Shown piece after piece: positions 1 to 9,400 of a DNA stretch of 64,000 nt (positions are counted from its first letter, which is position 1; each line of letters begins with the position of its first letter). Where the stretch lies: assembly GCA_021286855.1 (NCBI GenBank), contig JAJTBO010000011.1, positions 1 through 64,000 of the forward strand, given 5' to 3'. Source of the stretch: Hyphomicrobiales bacterium (GTDB lineage Bacteria > Pseudomonadota > Alphaproteobacteria > Rhizobiales > Ancalomicrobiaceae). The notes beneath the pieces are model-generated. The model saw nothing but the letters and a program-made list of their open reading frames with translations, was not told where the DNA came from and did no database searches. The position numbers and the translations under genes were made by a program.

Positions 1-135
1 GGGATGTCGGGCATGGGCGGCATGAACGGGATGTCGGGCATGGGCGGCATGAACGGGATGTCGGGCATGGGCGGCATGAACGGGATGTCGGGCATGGGCG
101 GCATGAACGGGATGTCGGGCATGGGCGGCATGAGC
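1..135 (+). repeat. 27-bp in-frame tandem repeat, about five copies
   Basis: Copies begin at 1, 28, 55, 82 and 109. The first four are identical and the fifth differs by one base (aac to agc). Degenerate half units continue to about 180. The unit is a multiple of three and encodes the Met/Gly repeat. Near-identity at DNA level indicates recent expansion by slippage or recombination. Confidence 0.95.
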
Positions 136-270
136 GGCATGTCCGGGATGGGTGGCATGTCCGGGATGTCGGGCATGGCCGGTCAGCCGGGAGCGGCGAC
201 GACGCCGGCCGCGCCCCAGCAGAAGGCGAAGAAGGTCAAGAAGTCGAAGAAGCATCGCAAGGTTCAGTGA
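1..270 (+). CDS. Met/Gly/Ser-rich tandem-repeat protein, C-terminal part (5' end outside window)
   Basis: The reading frame is open from the first base, so this is probably the end of a longer protein. The visible 88-89 residues are a nine-residue repeat (GMSGMGGMN) in about five near-perfect copies followed by degenerate copies. A short Ala/Pro linker and a strongly basic Lys-rich tail (KKVKKSKKHRK) end the protein. No catalytic domain is visible. Met every two to four residues is a pattern seen in Cu(I)-binding proteins, but no His or Cys cluster accompanies it, so metal binding is only a guess. A strong terminator lies about 60 bases after the stop, so this is the last gene of its transcript. 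Real translation is likely because the repeat keeps frame and a terminator follows. Confidence 0.6.
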   Translation, partial: GMSGMGGMNGMSGMGGMNGMSGMGGMNGMSGMGGMNGMSGMGGMSGMSGMGGMSGMSGMAGQPGAATTPAAPQQKAKKVKKSKKHRKVQ

Positions 271-333
271 CGCGCGGCGTCCACGGTCGAGCGGCGGCGC
301 GCCGCCGCCGGCCGTCATCTTCGACCGAACCAC

Positions 334-377
334 GAAAGGCACGGAGCGACGACGCTTCGTGCCTTTCACATTTTTCG
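334..377 (+). terminator. Rho-independent terminator after the Met-rich repeat gene
   Basis: A 15-bp stem pairs 334-348 with 353-367 (one G-U pair at 344/357) around a 4-base loop, followed by a T run at 370-374. It lies downstream of the repeat-protein stop codon on the plus strand. Confidence 0.85.
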
Positions 378-880
378 ATGGGCGAGGCGGCGGCGGTGGC
401 GGCTCGCATCCTTCAGCCGCCGGGAATCGTTCCGGTTCGGAGGAGGATGCGCCGCTGCATACATCGAGCGCCGACCCGACGCACCATCGGGGCCCAACAC
501 GGATGCGACGGTCTTTGAGGGGGAAAGGCTCACTGTTCCGCTTCAAATATATTCCATAATCCGTCTTATGCGAATGGCGGAGATCAAAACATGGGTGGGA
601 CGGGTGCGGCGCGGCGGTCGCGTCACGCGGGTTTCGCCTGCTCTCGTCTTCGCGCGAATGCTCATCGCCCATCGCAAGCGCCCTGTCCCTCACCGGCCGT
701 CGGTCGGACGAACGAACCGGCGGGGCCGAACGCGCCACCGTGGATTTCGGCGAACTCGGCAGGCCCGCGGCGGCTCGCCGGCCACATAGGGCGGCGACGC
801 GCGAACCACCGGGCTCCAGAAACGACTGTTCGCCCCCGTCACTGGTTCGATCGCGGCGCTCGTTCCTCGCCGCCTGAACG
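378..880. other. Gene-free stretch between terminator and arfB
   Basis: About 500 bases. The open frames here are GC-rich shadows with Arg-rich translations and no recognisable domain. A short AT-richer patch lies near 535-570. I see no RNA gene, repeat or clear promoter. Confidence 0.5.
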
Positions 881-1315
881 TCAATCGACGTCGGGACGGC
901 CGCGCCGGAGGTTCTTCACCACGCCGCGCTTCTTCTTCTCGTCGACCCGGCGAATCTTCGAGCCGAGCGTCGGTTTGGTCGGCCGGCGCGGCGGCGGCGG
1001 CGGCAGCGCCGCCTCGCGGATCAGTTCGAGCAGGCGCTCGAGGGCGTCGGCGCGGTTGCGCTCCTGGGTGCGGAAGCGATCGGCGCGGAGGATCAGGACC
1101 CCCTCCCCGGTCATTCGCCGCCCGGAGAGTTCGGCGAGGCGCAGCTTCACGCGTTCGGGCAGAGACGGCGAGCGGGCGACGTCGAAGCGCAGCTCGACGG
1201 CGGTCGCGACCTTGTTGACGTTCTGTCCGCCGGGGCCGGAGGCGCGCATGAAGGTCTCGTCGAGCTCCGCCGGATCGAGGCGGATGCTGCGCGTCACCAC
1301 GATCGCTTCCGCCAT
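881..1315 (-). CDS. arfB: Alternative ribosome-rescue factor ArfB (peptidyl-tRNA hydrolase, class I RF domain)
   Basis: A 144-residue protein with the release-factor GGQ motif at residues 29-31, in the context GPGGQNVNKV. A basic C-terminal tail (KKKRGVVKNLRRGR) matches the ArfB/YaeJ tail that enters the empty mRNA channel of stalled ribosomes. It would hydrolyse peptidyl-tRNA on non-stop complexes. The start is placed at MAEAIVV rather than at an in-frame ATG 13 codons upstream, because family members begin just before this hydrophobic strand. Length is normal. It is a single gene, divergent from the methyltransferase gene. Confidence 0.9.
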   Translation of the reverse strand: MAEAIVVTRSIRLDPAELDETFMRASGPGGQNVNKVATAVELRFDVARSPSLPERVKLRLAELSGRRMTGEGVLILRADRFRTQERNRADALERLLELIREAALPPPPPRRPTKPTLGSKIRRVDEKKKRGVVKNLRRGRPDVD

Positions 1316-1450
1316 CTCCGCCTCCCGGGTGTTCGACCGGCCGGGTTCTAACACGAATGCGCCCCGGCGGCCTCCCCTTCGCAGAAGATCGGATGGGCGC
1401 GCGCCGGGGGCGGCGTAGATTGATCGCCCGAGCCCAGGAGGACGCCGCCG

Positions 1451-2371
1451 ATGTCCGCCGTACCGCCGATCGAGGATCTCTCCGCCATACGCCGTCGGTG
1501 GGCCGCGAACATGCAGGCGCTCGCAGGCGTCGCCGATCCGGCCGTCGAAGCCGCCTTCGCCGCGACGCCACGCGAAGACTTCCTACCGCCGCCGCCGTGG
1601 ACGATCTTCGGCGGCCGACAGGGTCGCACGACCACGTCCGACCCTCGCGATCTCTACGACGACGTCCTGGTGGCGCTCGATCCGGCCCGGGGCGTCAACA
1701 ACGGCAGCCCGGCGCTGCATGCCGCCTGGATCGCCGAGCTCGGCGTCCGCTCGGGCGACAGGGTCGCCCATCTCGGCGCGGGATGCGGGCACTACACCGC
1801 GATCCTCGCCCGTCTCGCCGGAGCGAGCGGCCGGGTCGAGGCGGTGGAGATCGATCCGGGCCTCGCGGCGATCGCGGCGCGGGCCCTCGCCGGCCTGCCG
1901 GCGGACGCTGCGCCGGTGGAGGTGGTCGTCGCCGACGCCGCGACGCGACCGGCGGGCGACGTCGATCGGATCTACGTCAATTTCGGCGTCGCCGCGCCGG
2001 CGCGGCCCTGGCTCGAACGGCTGGCGATCGGCGGGCGTCTGATCCTGCCGCTCTGCGTTCCCTTCGAAGGCGGCGGCGGCTGGGAGAGCGGCGAAGGCCG
2101 GGGGCTCCTGGTCGAGCGACGGCGCGAAGGTTTCGCCGCTCGCCTCCTCGACGGCGTCTCCTTCGTCTTCGCCGAAGGGCTTCCCCTCGCCTCGCCGCGC
2201 GCCGTCGCCGAGCTCCGGGAGGCGTTTCGCGCCGGCGGCGGTGGGCGGGTGCGGTCGCTGGTCGTCGGGCCGGTTTCGGATCGGCGGCGGTGCTGGTATG
2301 TCGGTGACGACTGGGCGCTGTCGATCGACCCGCCCGGCGCGCCCTCCCCGATCGCCGAGACCCCGCCATGA
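1451..2371 (+). CDS. Protein-L-isoaspartate O-methyltransferase-like methyltransferase
   Basis: A 306-residue class I SAM-dependent methyltransferase. The glycine-rich SAM motif is VAHLGAGCGHYTA at about residues 114-126, followed by an acidic residue in EAVEID at about 136-141. An N-terminal segment (TPREDFLP) resembles the PCMT family, which repairs isoaspartyl residues with SAM. The C-terminal third is divergent, so the substrate is unproven. A good ribosome site (AGGAGG, near 1437) precedes the ATG. The stop overlaps the mazG start by four bases (ATGA), so the two genes are translationally coupled. Confidence 0.75.
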   Translation: MSAVPPIEDLSAIRRRWAANMQALAGVADPAVEAAFAATPREDFLPPPPWTIFGGRQGRTTTSDPRDLYDDVLVALDPARGVNNGSPALHAAWIAELGVRSGDRVAHLGAGCGHYTAILARLAGASGRVEAVEIDPGLAAIAARALAGLPADAAPVEVVVADAATRPAGDVDRIYVNFGVAAPARPWLERLAIGGRLILPLCVPFEGGGGWESGEGRGLLVERRREGFAARLLDGVSFVFAEGLPLASPRAVAELREAFRAGGGGRVRSLVVGPVSDRRRCWYVGDDWALSIDPPGAPSPIAETPP

Positions 2372-3201
2372 CCCCCTCCCGCGACATCGACCGTCTCCTC
2401 GAGATCATGGCGCGGCTGCGCACGCCCGAAACGGGCTGTCCGTGGGATCTCGAACAGAGTTTCGCGACGATCGCGCCCTTCACGATCGAAGAGGCCTACG
2501 AGGTCGCCGAGGCGATCTCGCGCGGCGATCGTCACGATCTCTGCGAGGAGCTCGGCGATCTCCTGTTGCAGGTGGCGTTCCACGCCCGCATGGCCGAGGA
2601 AGAGGGCAGCTTCGACTTCGGCTCGGTGGTCGAGGCGATCACAGCCAAGATGATCCGCCGCCATCCGCACGTCTTCGGCGACGACGACAGCCGCGAGGTC
2701 GCCGTCGTCCAGGACGCCTGGGCGCGGATCAAGGCCGAGGAGAAGGCGGCGCGCGCCGCCCGCCTCGCGGCGGAAGGCCGCGCCGAGGGACCGAAGGGCC
2801 TGCTCGATGCGGTCGCGCTCGCCCAGCCGGCGCTTCCCCGCGCCGTGGCGCTGCAACGCGTCGCCGGCAAGGTCGGCTTCGACTGGAACGATCCGCGCGC
2901 GGTGATCGCCAAGATCCGCGAGGAGATCGACGAATTCGAAGCCGAACTCGACGCCCCCTCCCCCGATCCGGCGAAGGCCGCGGCGCGGCGCGAGGAGGAA
3001 CTGGGCGACGTGTTGTTCGCGGTCGCCAATCTCGCCCGCCATCTCGCCATCGATCCGGAAAAGGCGCTGCGCGGAACCAACGACAAGTTCCGTCGCCGCT
3101 TCGCGCACATCGAAAAGCGACTGGCCGAACAGGGCCGAACCCCGGCCGAATCTACGCTCGACGAGATGGAGGCCCTGTGGGTCGAGGCGAAGGGGATTTA
3201 G
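2368..3201 (+). CDS. mazG: Nucleoside triphosphate pyrophosphohydrolase MazG
   Basis: A 277-residue protein with two MazG domains. The N-terminal domain has the metal-binding EExxExxD-like pattern (IEEAYEVAEAI, then LCEELGDLLLQVAFHA). The C-terminal domain repeats it (KIREEIDEFEAEL, REEELGDVLFAVANLARH). MazG hydrolyses (d)NTPs to NMP and pyrophosphate and helps to clear aberrant nucleotides. Length is close to the family norm of about 260. It overlaps the upstream methyltransferase gene by four bases and converges on the low-GC nuclease gene. Confidence 0.95.
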   Translation: MTPSRDIDRLLEIMARLRTPETGCPWDLEQSFATIAPFTIEEAYEVAEAISRGDRHDLCEELGDLLLQVAFHARMAEEEGSFDFGSVVEAITAKMIRRHPHVFGDDDSREVAVVQDAWARIKAEEKAARAARLAAEGRAEGPKGLLDAVALAQPALPRAVALQRVAGKVGFDWNDPRAVIAKIREEIDEFEAELDAPSPDPAKAAARREEELGDVLFAVANLARHLAIDPEKALRGTNDKFRRRFAHIEKRLAEQGRTPAESTLDEMEALWVEAKGI

Positions 3202-3245
3202 CAAGCCTACGCTACTGTTGTGATCGTGAACTCGATCTCGATCAT

Positions 3246-4340
3246 TTAATCTCCGTATCGTAGCGCTGTTTCCTTCAACCTCTCACTGTAATTGAATATG
3301 TCTTCCAAGCAATTGATTCGGATTCGTTCTTCGTTCTTTTCAGAATCAAATAAGCCAATGTATTTTGCATCTCTATTGAAATGCAGTCGACATAGTGGCT
3401 TTCTGTTGTTGTCATCTATCAATATGCCGCAATAACTTTTTGTGTCTCGCATGTATATCCGGCTTATCGAGATCACTTCGCGTACAATCGCCCGTACGAT
3501 GTTGTAGCCATCTCGTTCTTCATCGGTCGTGACGATATCCTCGACGGAGACCGTTGCTTCTTGGGGTGTGCTGTTGATGCTTTGCTCCTTGGTAGCATCC
3601 GTCGAAATCGGGAGCGCGGTCCTCGATGTATCGTCGATCGCTGAGGACAGTTTTTGATTGACGAGTTCTCGGATCGTATCTTTGATCGCCCGGGCGACGA
3701 GCGGACCGAATTTGCTCATGACGTTGGCAGTCAACTTTCCATCGTAAACACGACCGACCAACATTCTCGATAATTCGTCACATGGATCATCGAGTTCGGA
3801 CGCGAATTCCTTCATGATGAGCGATCGGTACTTGAGGTCACTCGCTGTAACCAGGATCGTGTCGATATCGAAGTTTTCGTTGCAAAATTTCGAAAGTTCC
3901 TCGATCTGAGCCGGGCGGAAATTCAGCATGTCGAATTCGAAAAACGGTTTTGCATCCATTTTGTTCGGTTCATCGAGATCGCTGTAAAACCAATACTTTA
4001 TTCCATTTGTCAATACGGCAAATCTGGCAGAAGTGACCGAAAAATATCTGTATAATTGGGATGTATGGATGGTCATTAATTCCGTCTTGCAAGGTTTACA
4101 TTCAATGAGGATGGCGATTTCGCTATTTCTCTTTATTGCATAGTCAACCTTCTCGCCCTTCTTGACCCCAACGTCGGCTGTATACTCCGGGATTACGACG
4201 CTCGGATCAAAGACATCATATCCGAGGGCGCCGATGAACGGCATGATGAATGCGTTTTTCGTCGCTTCTTCAGTCTCTACAGAATCTTTCAACTTTGTAA
4301 TGCGCTGGGATAGCGCTGCAATTTTCTCGTCGACGCTCAT
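3246..4340 (-). CDS. Orphan type I restriction R-domain (HsdR N-terminal-like) protein, putative nuclease
   Basis: A 364-residue protein. Residues 1-150 resemble the N-terminal nuclease domain of HsdR and COG4748 proteins, with a PD-(D/E)xK-like arrangement (KVDYAI followed by ILIECKP). The C-terminal half has no recognised domain; it includes a Ser/Thr-rich linker and a strand-rich region. The start is taken at MSVDEKIAAL, where homologues begin, not at the in-frame ATG ten codons upstream. Base composition is visibly poorer in GC than the flanking genes and codon use includes many AT-ending codons, which indicates transfer. No methylase or specificity subunit is adjacent, so it is an orphan. 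Possible roles are defence or selfish-element nuclease; neither is shown. Confidence 0.7.
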   Translation of the reverse strand: MSVDEKIAALSQRITKLKDSVETEEATKNAFIMPFIGALGYDVFDPSVVIPEYTADVGVKKGEKVDYAIKRNSEIAILIECKPCKTELMTIHTSQLYRYFSVTSARFAVLTNGIKYWFYSDLDEPNKMDAKPFFEFDMLNFRPAQIEELSKFCNENFDIDTILVTASDLKYRSLIMKEFASELDDPCDELSRMLVGRVYDGKLTANVMSKFGPLVARAIKDTIRELVNQKLSSAIDDTSRTALPISTDATKEQSINSTPQEATVSVEDIVTTDEERDGYNIVRAIVREVISISRIYMRDTKSYCGILIDDNNRKPLCRLHFNRDAKYIGLFDSEKNEERIRINCLEDIFNYSERLKETALRYGD

Positions 4341-4618
4341 TGTGCGCATCCTCCGCCGTTGTCGTTGCAATTGTTGCTTCGTGGTTTCCTTTGAGCGTAG
4401 CGCAATCTCTGGGGGCGTTGAATTGAAGAAACCACCTATGGCCTACCATCCACGAGGGCTGCGTAGTCCTGCAGGCCTGTGGTCGGACGGCTGCGCCAAC
4501 GGCCCTCATTGTCGACGACCCGCGAACCTGCGATGTAGGAGCGCGGCGCGGAAAACCCCGTCTGCGTCGCGCCTGGAGGAGATCGACGTTCGCGCCCGTC
4601 GCGACGCCGGAGACGCCG

Positions 4619-5044
4619 ATGCGAGGTCGCGCGACCACGAGCCTCGAGACGATGCGCAGGAGCCGAGCCGGCGTGCTCGGCGCCGTGCTGCTGATCGTCC
4701 TGCAGGTCGTGCTGGCGACCGACCACCTCGGCGCGGTGGCGGCGCGGGCGACCGGTCGGGTCGTCGGCGACGAAGCCCTCGGTCTTCTCTCCCTGTGCGT
4801 CGGACGCGACGAGAGCCCCCTCGGCCTCCATCGCACGGGCAACCCGGCGGACCGCAGCCGCGACTGCGTGCTCTGCTCTCTGGCGGCTCTGGCGAGCCAC
4901 GGCGTCGCCGCGTCGGCCCCGATCGTGGCGGCTCCGGCGCTCGTCCTCGCCGCCCTGCCGGCCGTCGTGACGCCGGACACGGTCGTCGACCGTCGTCCGC
5001 GATTGCGTCACGGCACGCTGCGCGGGCCCCCGGTTCGCTCGTGA
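4619..5044 (+). CDS. DUF2946-like membrane-anchored small protein
   Basis: A 141-residue protein with one N-terminal hydrophobic segment (VLGAVLLIVLQVVLA), a central CVLC pair and a C-terminal Ala-rich hydrophobic stretch. This pattern of leader, Cys pair and second hydrophobic segment is that of DUF2946 proteins, whose function is unknown. The start may be 33 bases downstream, at the second Met. It precedes sdhE in the same direction with a gap of about 70 bases. The family call is tentative. Confidence 0.5.
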   Translation: MRGRATTSLETMRRSRAGVLGAVLLIVLQVVLATDHLGAVAARATGRVVGDEALGLLSLCVGRDESPLGLHRTGNPADRSRDCVLCSLAALASHGVAASAPIVAAPALVLAALPAVVTPDTVVDRRPRLRHGTLRGPPVRS

Positions 5045-5117
5045 TCCGATCGACCCGATGACAAGCGCGCGCGCCCTCGCTAGAACGACGCGTCGGATGA
5101 GCGGAAGGGATCTCCTC

Positions 5118-5399
5118 ATGAGCGGCATCACCAGCGACGGCCTCGAGCCTCGGCGCAAGAAGGCGCTGTTCCGCGCCTGGCATCGCGGCACCAAGGAGAT
5201 GGACTTCGTCATGGGGCGGTTCGCCGACGCCCACATCGCGACCCTGTCGGACGCCGATCTCGTCGATTTCGAGCATCTCCTCGACGTTTCCGACCGCGAG
5301 CTCTTCGCCTGGGTGGTCGGCACGGAAGAGGTCGATCCGATCCACGACAAGCCGGTGTGGCGGGCGATGAAGGCCTTCACCGACGCGAACGGCGGCTGA
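5118..5399 (+). CDS. sdhE: Succinate dehydrogenase assembly factor 2 (SdhE/CptB)
   Basis: A 93-residue protein of the SdhE family, which promotes covalent flavinylation of SdhA. The RRKKALFRAWHRGTKEMD segment holds the family RGxxE-type motif, here RGTKEMD, at about residues 22-28. The end pattern (W..G.......D.P....M) is also typical. The start MSGITSDGL follows a GGAAGGGA ribosome site by a few bases; in-frame ATGs upstream at 5097 and 5058 are less well placed. Being near mfd is common in alphaproteobacteria. Confidence 0.9.
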   Translation: MSGITSDGLEPRRKKALFRAWHRGTKEMDFVMGRFADAHIATLSDADLVDFEHLLDVSDRELFAWVVGTEEVDPIHDKPVWRAMKAFTDANGG

Positions 5400-5404
5400 T
5401 CCCG

Positions 5405-6193
5405 TCAGTTCAGCGCGGATATCACCGTCGCCAACAGCCAGCCGCCCTCGGCGGTCGGCAGGAAGCAGAAGCCCCAGGGCTGCGCGCTCTTGGCCGCGCC
5501 CGGTGGCAGCCACGCCCTGCGCCCGTCGGGCAGATCGACCGGCGTCCAATCGGTCTCCTTCTGACCGGAGGTCCGGTAGAGCTTCGCCGGGGCGAGCTTC
5601 GCCAGGACCTTCGCCTCCGGTTTCGGCTCGGCACGCGCCTCCGCGGCGGCGAGGAGGAACAAGGAGCGATCGTCGAGCCCGGCCTTCTCCGCCGCGGCCG
5701 CGTCCCATTTCGCCCCGGGCCGCGTGCACCAACCACCCGGCACCAGCGGATCGCTCGCCCAATCGGCCGTCGCCGCCTCTTCGGCGATCATCCGCAGTGC
5801 GGTGGCGGCGCGCGACGCCCGATAGTCGAACTTCAATCCCTGGCGCGGCTCGGGTTCGCCCTCGGTGAAGGCGAGGCCGATCTTCTCGAGCGCGGCGTCG
5901 ATCTCCTGCGGCATCGCCACCTTCTCGACGTTGCGCGGCGCCGCCGCGGTGATGCCGGTCGTCACGAAGGTCACCTCGTCGGCGACGAGGGCGAAGACCG
6001 CCTCCACGTCACCCGCCGCCGCCGCCGCGCGCAGACGGGCGACGGTCTCGAGGAGTTCGGCCGAGGGCTTCAGCGGTTTGCCGACGGTGGCGGGGAGCGG
6101 CGAATAGGGCTTCGGCCGGTCGAGCGCCGCCACGGAGGGGACGACGGCGAGGAGCATGGCGAGAGACGCGGCGAGGCGAAGCGGACGCGACAT
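5405..6193 (-). CDS. Exported conserved hypothetical protein with possible C-terminal SH3-like region
   Basis: A 262-residue protein starting at MSRPLRLAASLAMLL, a clear signal peptide with likely cleavage after SVAALD or nearby. The start was chosen because the upstream 25 codons are Arg-rich and lie before the leader. A helical segment with acidic residues follows (ELLETVARLRAAAAAGDVEAVFALV). The last 70 residues (LYRTSGQKETDWTPV...GRRAWLPPG) look like an SH3b-type domain. It lies between sdhE and mfd and converges on sdhE. No function can be assigned. Confidence 0.65.
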   Translation of the reverse strand: MSRPLRLAASLAMLLAVVPSVAALDRPKPYSPLPATVGKPLKPSAELLETVARLRAAAAAGDVEAVFALVADEVTFVTTGITAAAPRNVEKVAMPQEIDAALEKIGLAFTEGEPEPRQGLKFDYRASRAATALRMIAEEAATADWASDPLVPGGWCTRPGAKWDAAAAEKAGLDDRSLFLLAAAEARAEPKPEAKVLAKLAPAKLYRTSGQKETDWTPVDLPDGRRAWLPPGAAKSAQPWGFCFLPTAEGGWLLATVISALN

Positions 6194-6416
6194 GCGGGAT
6201 CTCCGGAGAAGCGCGCGGGGGGAGGTCCGCGCTCGGCGCATTCTGGGTTCGAACCGACGCGACGGCAATCGCCGGAAACATGACGAATGCGTTCATCCCG
6301 GAACCGACGGCGCACGACGAATTCACTGGCGAGGCGTGAGGATTCCTGTTTGAACAGGGCGCGCCGAACCTGCGTGGGGCCGAGAAAACCCCGCGCGGGC
6401 GTTTCGTCGTTCGTGC

Positions 6417-9400
6417 ATGTCCGAGGGCCTTCCGTTGAAGCCATTCGCCGGTCTCTTCAAGTACCGCACCCATGTCACCCTGACCCGCGTCCCCGACGGC
6501 GCGGAAGGGTTGGTGATCGGCGATCTCGCCCGTGACGCCGGCGCTCGCGACGGCCGGGCCTCGCTGCTCGTCGTCTGTTCCGACGGCGTGCGGATGCAGC
6601 GGCTGGAGGCGGCGCTCGCCTTCTTCGCGCCGGACGTCCACGTCCTGGCGCTGCCCTCCTGGGACTGCCGGCCCTACGATCGGGTCTCGCCCAATCCGGT
6701 CGTCGTGGCGCGGCGGATGACGACGCTGTCGCATCTCGCCAGCCCTCGCGAGCGTAAGAAGCCGATCGTCGTTCTGACCACCGTCAACGCCGCGACGCAG
6801 CGCCTGCCGGCCCGCGCCACGGTGGCGAAGGAGACCTTCGCGGCCCAGGCCGGCGGCCGCGCCGACATGGCCAAGCTCGTCGAATGGCTGGAGGCGAACG
6901 GTTTCGAGCGCACCTCGACGGTGCGCGACACCGGCGAATACGCCACCCGCGGCGGCATCCTCGATCTCTTCGCGCCGGGCTCGGAGACGCCGGTGCGGCT
7001 CGACTTCTTCGGCGACGAGCTCGAGCAGATCCGCCGCTTCGATCCGGAGACGCAGCGCACCACCGGTCAGCTGAAGCGGCTCGAATGGGTGCCGATGTCG
7101 GAGGTGACGCTGACGCCGAACGTCGTCTCGCGCTTCCGCCGCAACTATCTCGCGGCTTTCGGCGCGGCGACGCGCGACGATGCGCTCTATCAGGCGATCT
7201 CCGACGGCCGTCGCTACGCCGGCCTGGAGCACTGGCTGCCGCTCTTCCACGAGACGCTCGAGACGATCTTCGACTATTGCGAGGGCGCGCGCATCGTCCT
7301 CGAAACCCATGTCGAGGACGCACTGAAGGAGCGCCTCGCCGACGTCCGCGATCATTACGCCGCTCGCCGTGAGGCGCTCGACGACCTCGCGCCCGGCACG
7401 GTGCCCTACAAGCCGCTGGAGCCGAAGCTCCTGCATATGAGCGAAGAGGAATGGGCGAACCGCCTCGCCGACTCGGTGACCACCCGCCTCACCCCCTTCG
7501 CCCTGCCCGACGATCGCCTCGACGTCGTCGACTGCGACGGCCGCCAGGGCCGCAGCTTCGCCGCCGAGCGCGCCGCCACCGACGTCAACGTCTTCGACGC
7601 GGCGATCGCCCATCTCGGCGAGTTGCGCGCCGCGCGCAAGGTGATCCTCGCCGCGTGGTCGGACGGCGCGCTCGACCGCCTGAAACAGGTGCTCGAAGAC
7701 CACGGCCTCGGCCGAACCAAGCGGATCGAGACCTATCCGGAAGCCGCTCTTCTGGAGAAGGGCGAGATCGGCCTCGCCGTGCTCGGGCTCGAACAGGGCT
7801 TCGAGATCGAGGATCTGGCGATCGTCGGCGAGCAGGACATTCTCGGCGATCGGCTGATCCGGGCGAAGAAGCGCAAGCCGAAGGGTTCCGACTTCCTGAC
7901 CGAGGTCGCCGGTCTCGCCGAGGGCGACCTCGTCGTCCACGTCGATCACGGCATCGGCCGGTTCACCGGGCTGAAGACCATCCAGGCGGCCGGCGCGCCG
8001 CACGACTGCCTCGAACTGGTCTATCAGGGCGGCGACAAGCTCTACCTGCCGGTCGAGAACATCGAGCTCCTCACCCGCTACGGCTCCGACGAGAGCGACG
8101 CCCAGCTCGACCGGCTCGGCGGCGTCGCCTGGGGCCAGCGCAAGGCGCGGATGAAGAAGCGGATCCGCGAGATCGCCGATCAGCTGATCAAGACCGCCGC
8201 CGCCCGCCTGCTCCGGACCGCGCCGCGCTACACCGCGCCGGAGGGGCTCTACGACGAGTTCCGCGCCCGTTTCCCCTACGAGGAGACGGACGACCAGCTG
8301 ACCTCGATCGACGCGACCTTCGACGATCTCGCCTCCGGCCGCCCGATGGACCGGCTGGTCTGCGGCGACGTCGGCTTCGGCAAGACCGAAGTGGCGCTGC
8401 GCGCCGCCTTCGCGGTGGCGGCGTCGGGCCGGCAGGTCGCCGTCGTCGTGCCGACGACGCTGCTCGCCCGCCAGCACTTCCGCACTTTCGCCGACCGCTT
8501 CAAGGGCCTGCCGATCCGCGTCGCCCAGGCCTCGCGCCTCGTCTCGACCAAGGACATGGCGGCGGTGCGCAAGGAGCTCGCCGAGGGCGTGCTCGACGTC
8601 GTCGTCGGCACCCATGCGCTGCTCGCGAAGGGCATCGCCTTCAAGGACCTCGGCCTCCTCATCATCGACGAGGAGCAGCACTTCGGCGTCAAGCACAAGG
8701 AGCGGCTGAAGGAGCTGAAGGCCGACGTCCACGTCCTCACCCTCTCGGCGACGCCGATCCCGCGCACTCTGCAACTGGCGCTGACCGGCGTGCGGGAGCT
8801 GTCGATCATCGCCACGCCGCCGGTCGACCGCATGGCGGTGCGCACCTTCGTCTCGCCCTTCGACGCCCTGGTGGTGCGCGACGCCCTGATGCGCGAGCAC
8901 TATCGCGGCGGCCAATCCTTCTACGTCTGCCCTCGCCTCTCCGACCTCGCCGAACGGCGGGAGTTTCTGGAGAAGGTCGTGCCGGAGGTGAAGGTCTGCG
9001 TCGCCCACGGCCAGATGCCGGCGAGCGAACTGGAAGACGTGATGAACGCCTTTTACGAGGGCAAGTACGACGTGCTGCTCTCGACCACGATCGTCGAATC
9101 CGGCCTCGACATCCCGACCGCCAACACGTTGATCGTGCACCGCGCCGACATGTTCGGCCTCGCCCAGCTCTATCAGCTCCGCGGCCGCGTCGGCCGTTCG
9201 AAGGTGCGCGCCTATGCGCTCTTCACGACGCCGGCCGAGAAGAAGCTGACGACGCAGGCCGAGAAGCGCCTCAAGGTTCTGCAGTCGCTCGACAATCTCG
9301 GCGCGGGTTTCCAGCTCGCCAGCCACGACCTCGACCTGCGCGGCGCCGGCAACCTGATCGGCGAGGAACAGTCCGGCCACATCAAGGAGGTCGGCTACGA

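Noticed and set aside
1-135. Tandem repeat considered as a CRISPR array
   Set aside because: The unit is 27 bp without unique spacers and stays in a reading frame. It is a protein repeat.
6244-6262. GGTTCGAACC, tRNA T-loop-like
   Set aside because: The surrounding bases do not fold into a cloverleaf and no anticodon stem or acceptor pairs are found.
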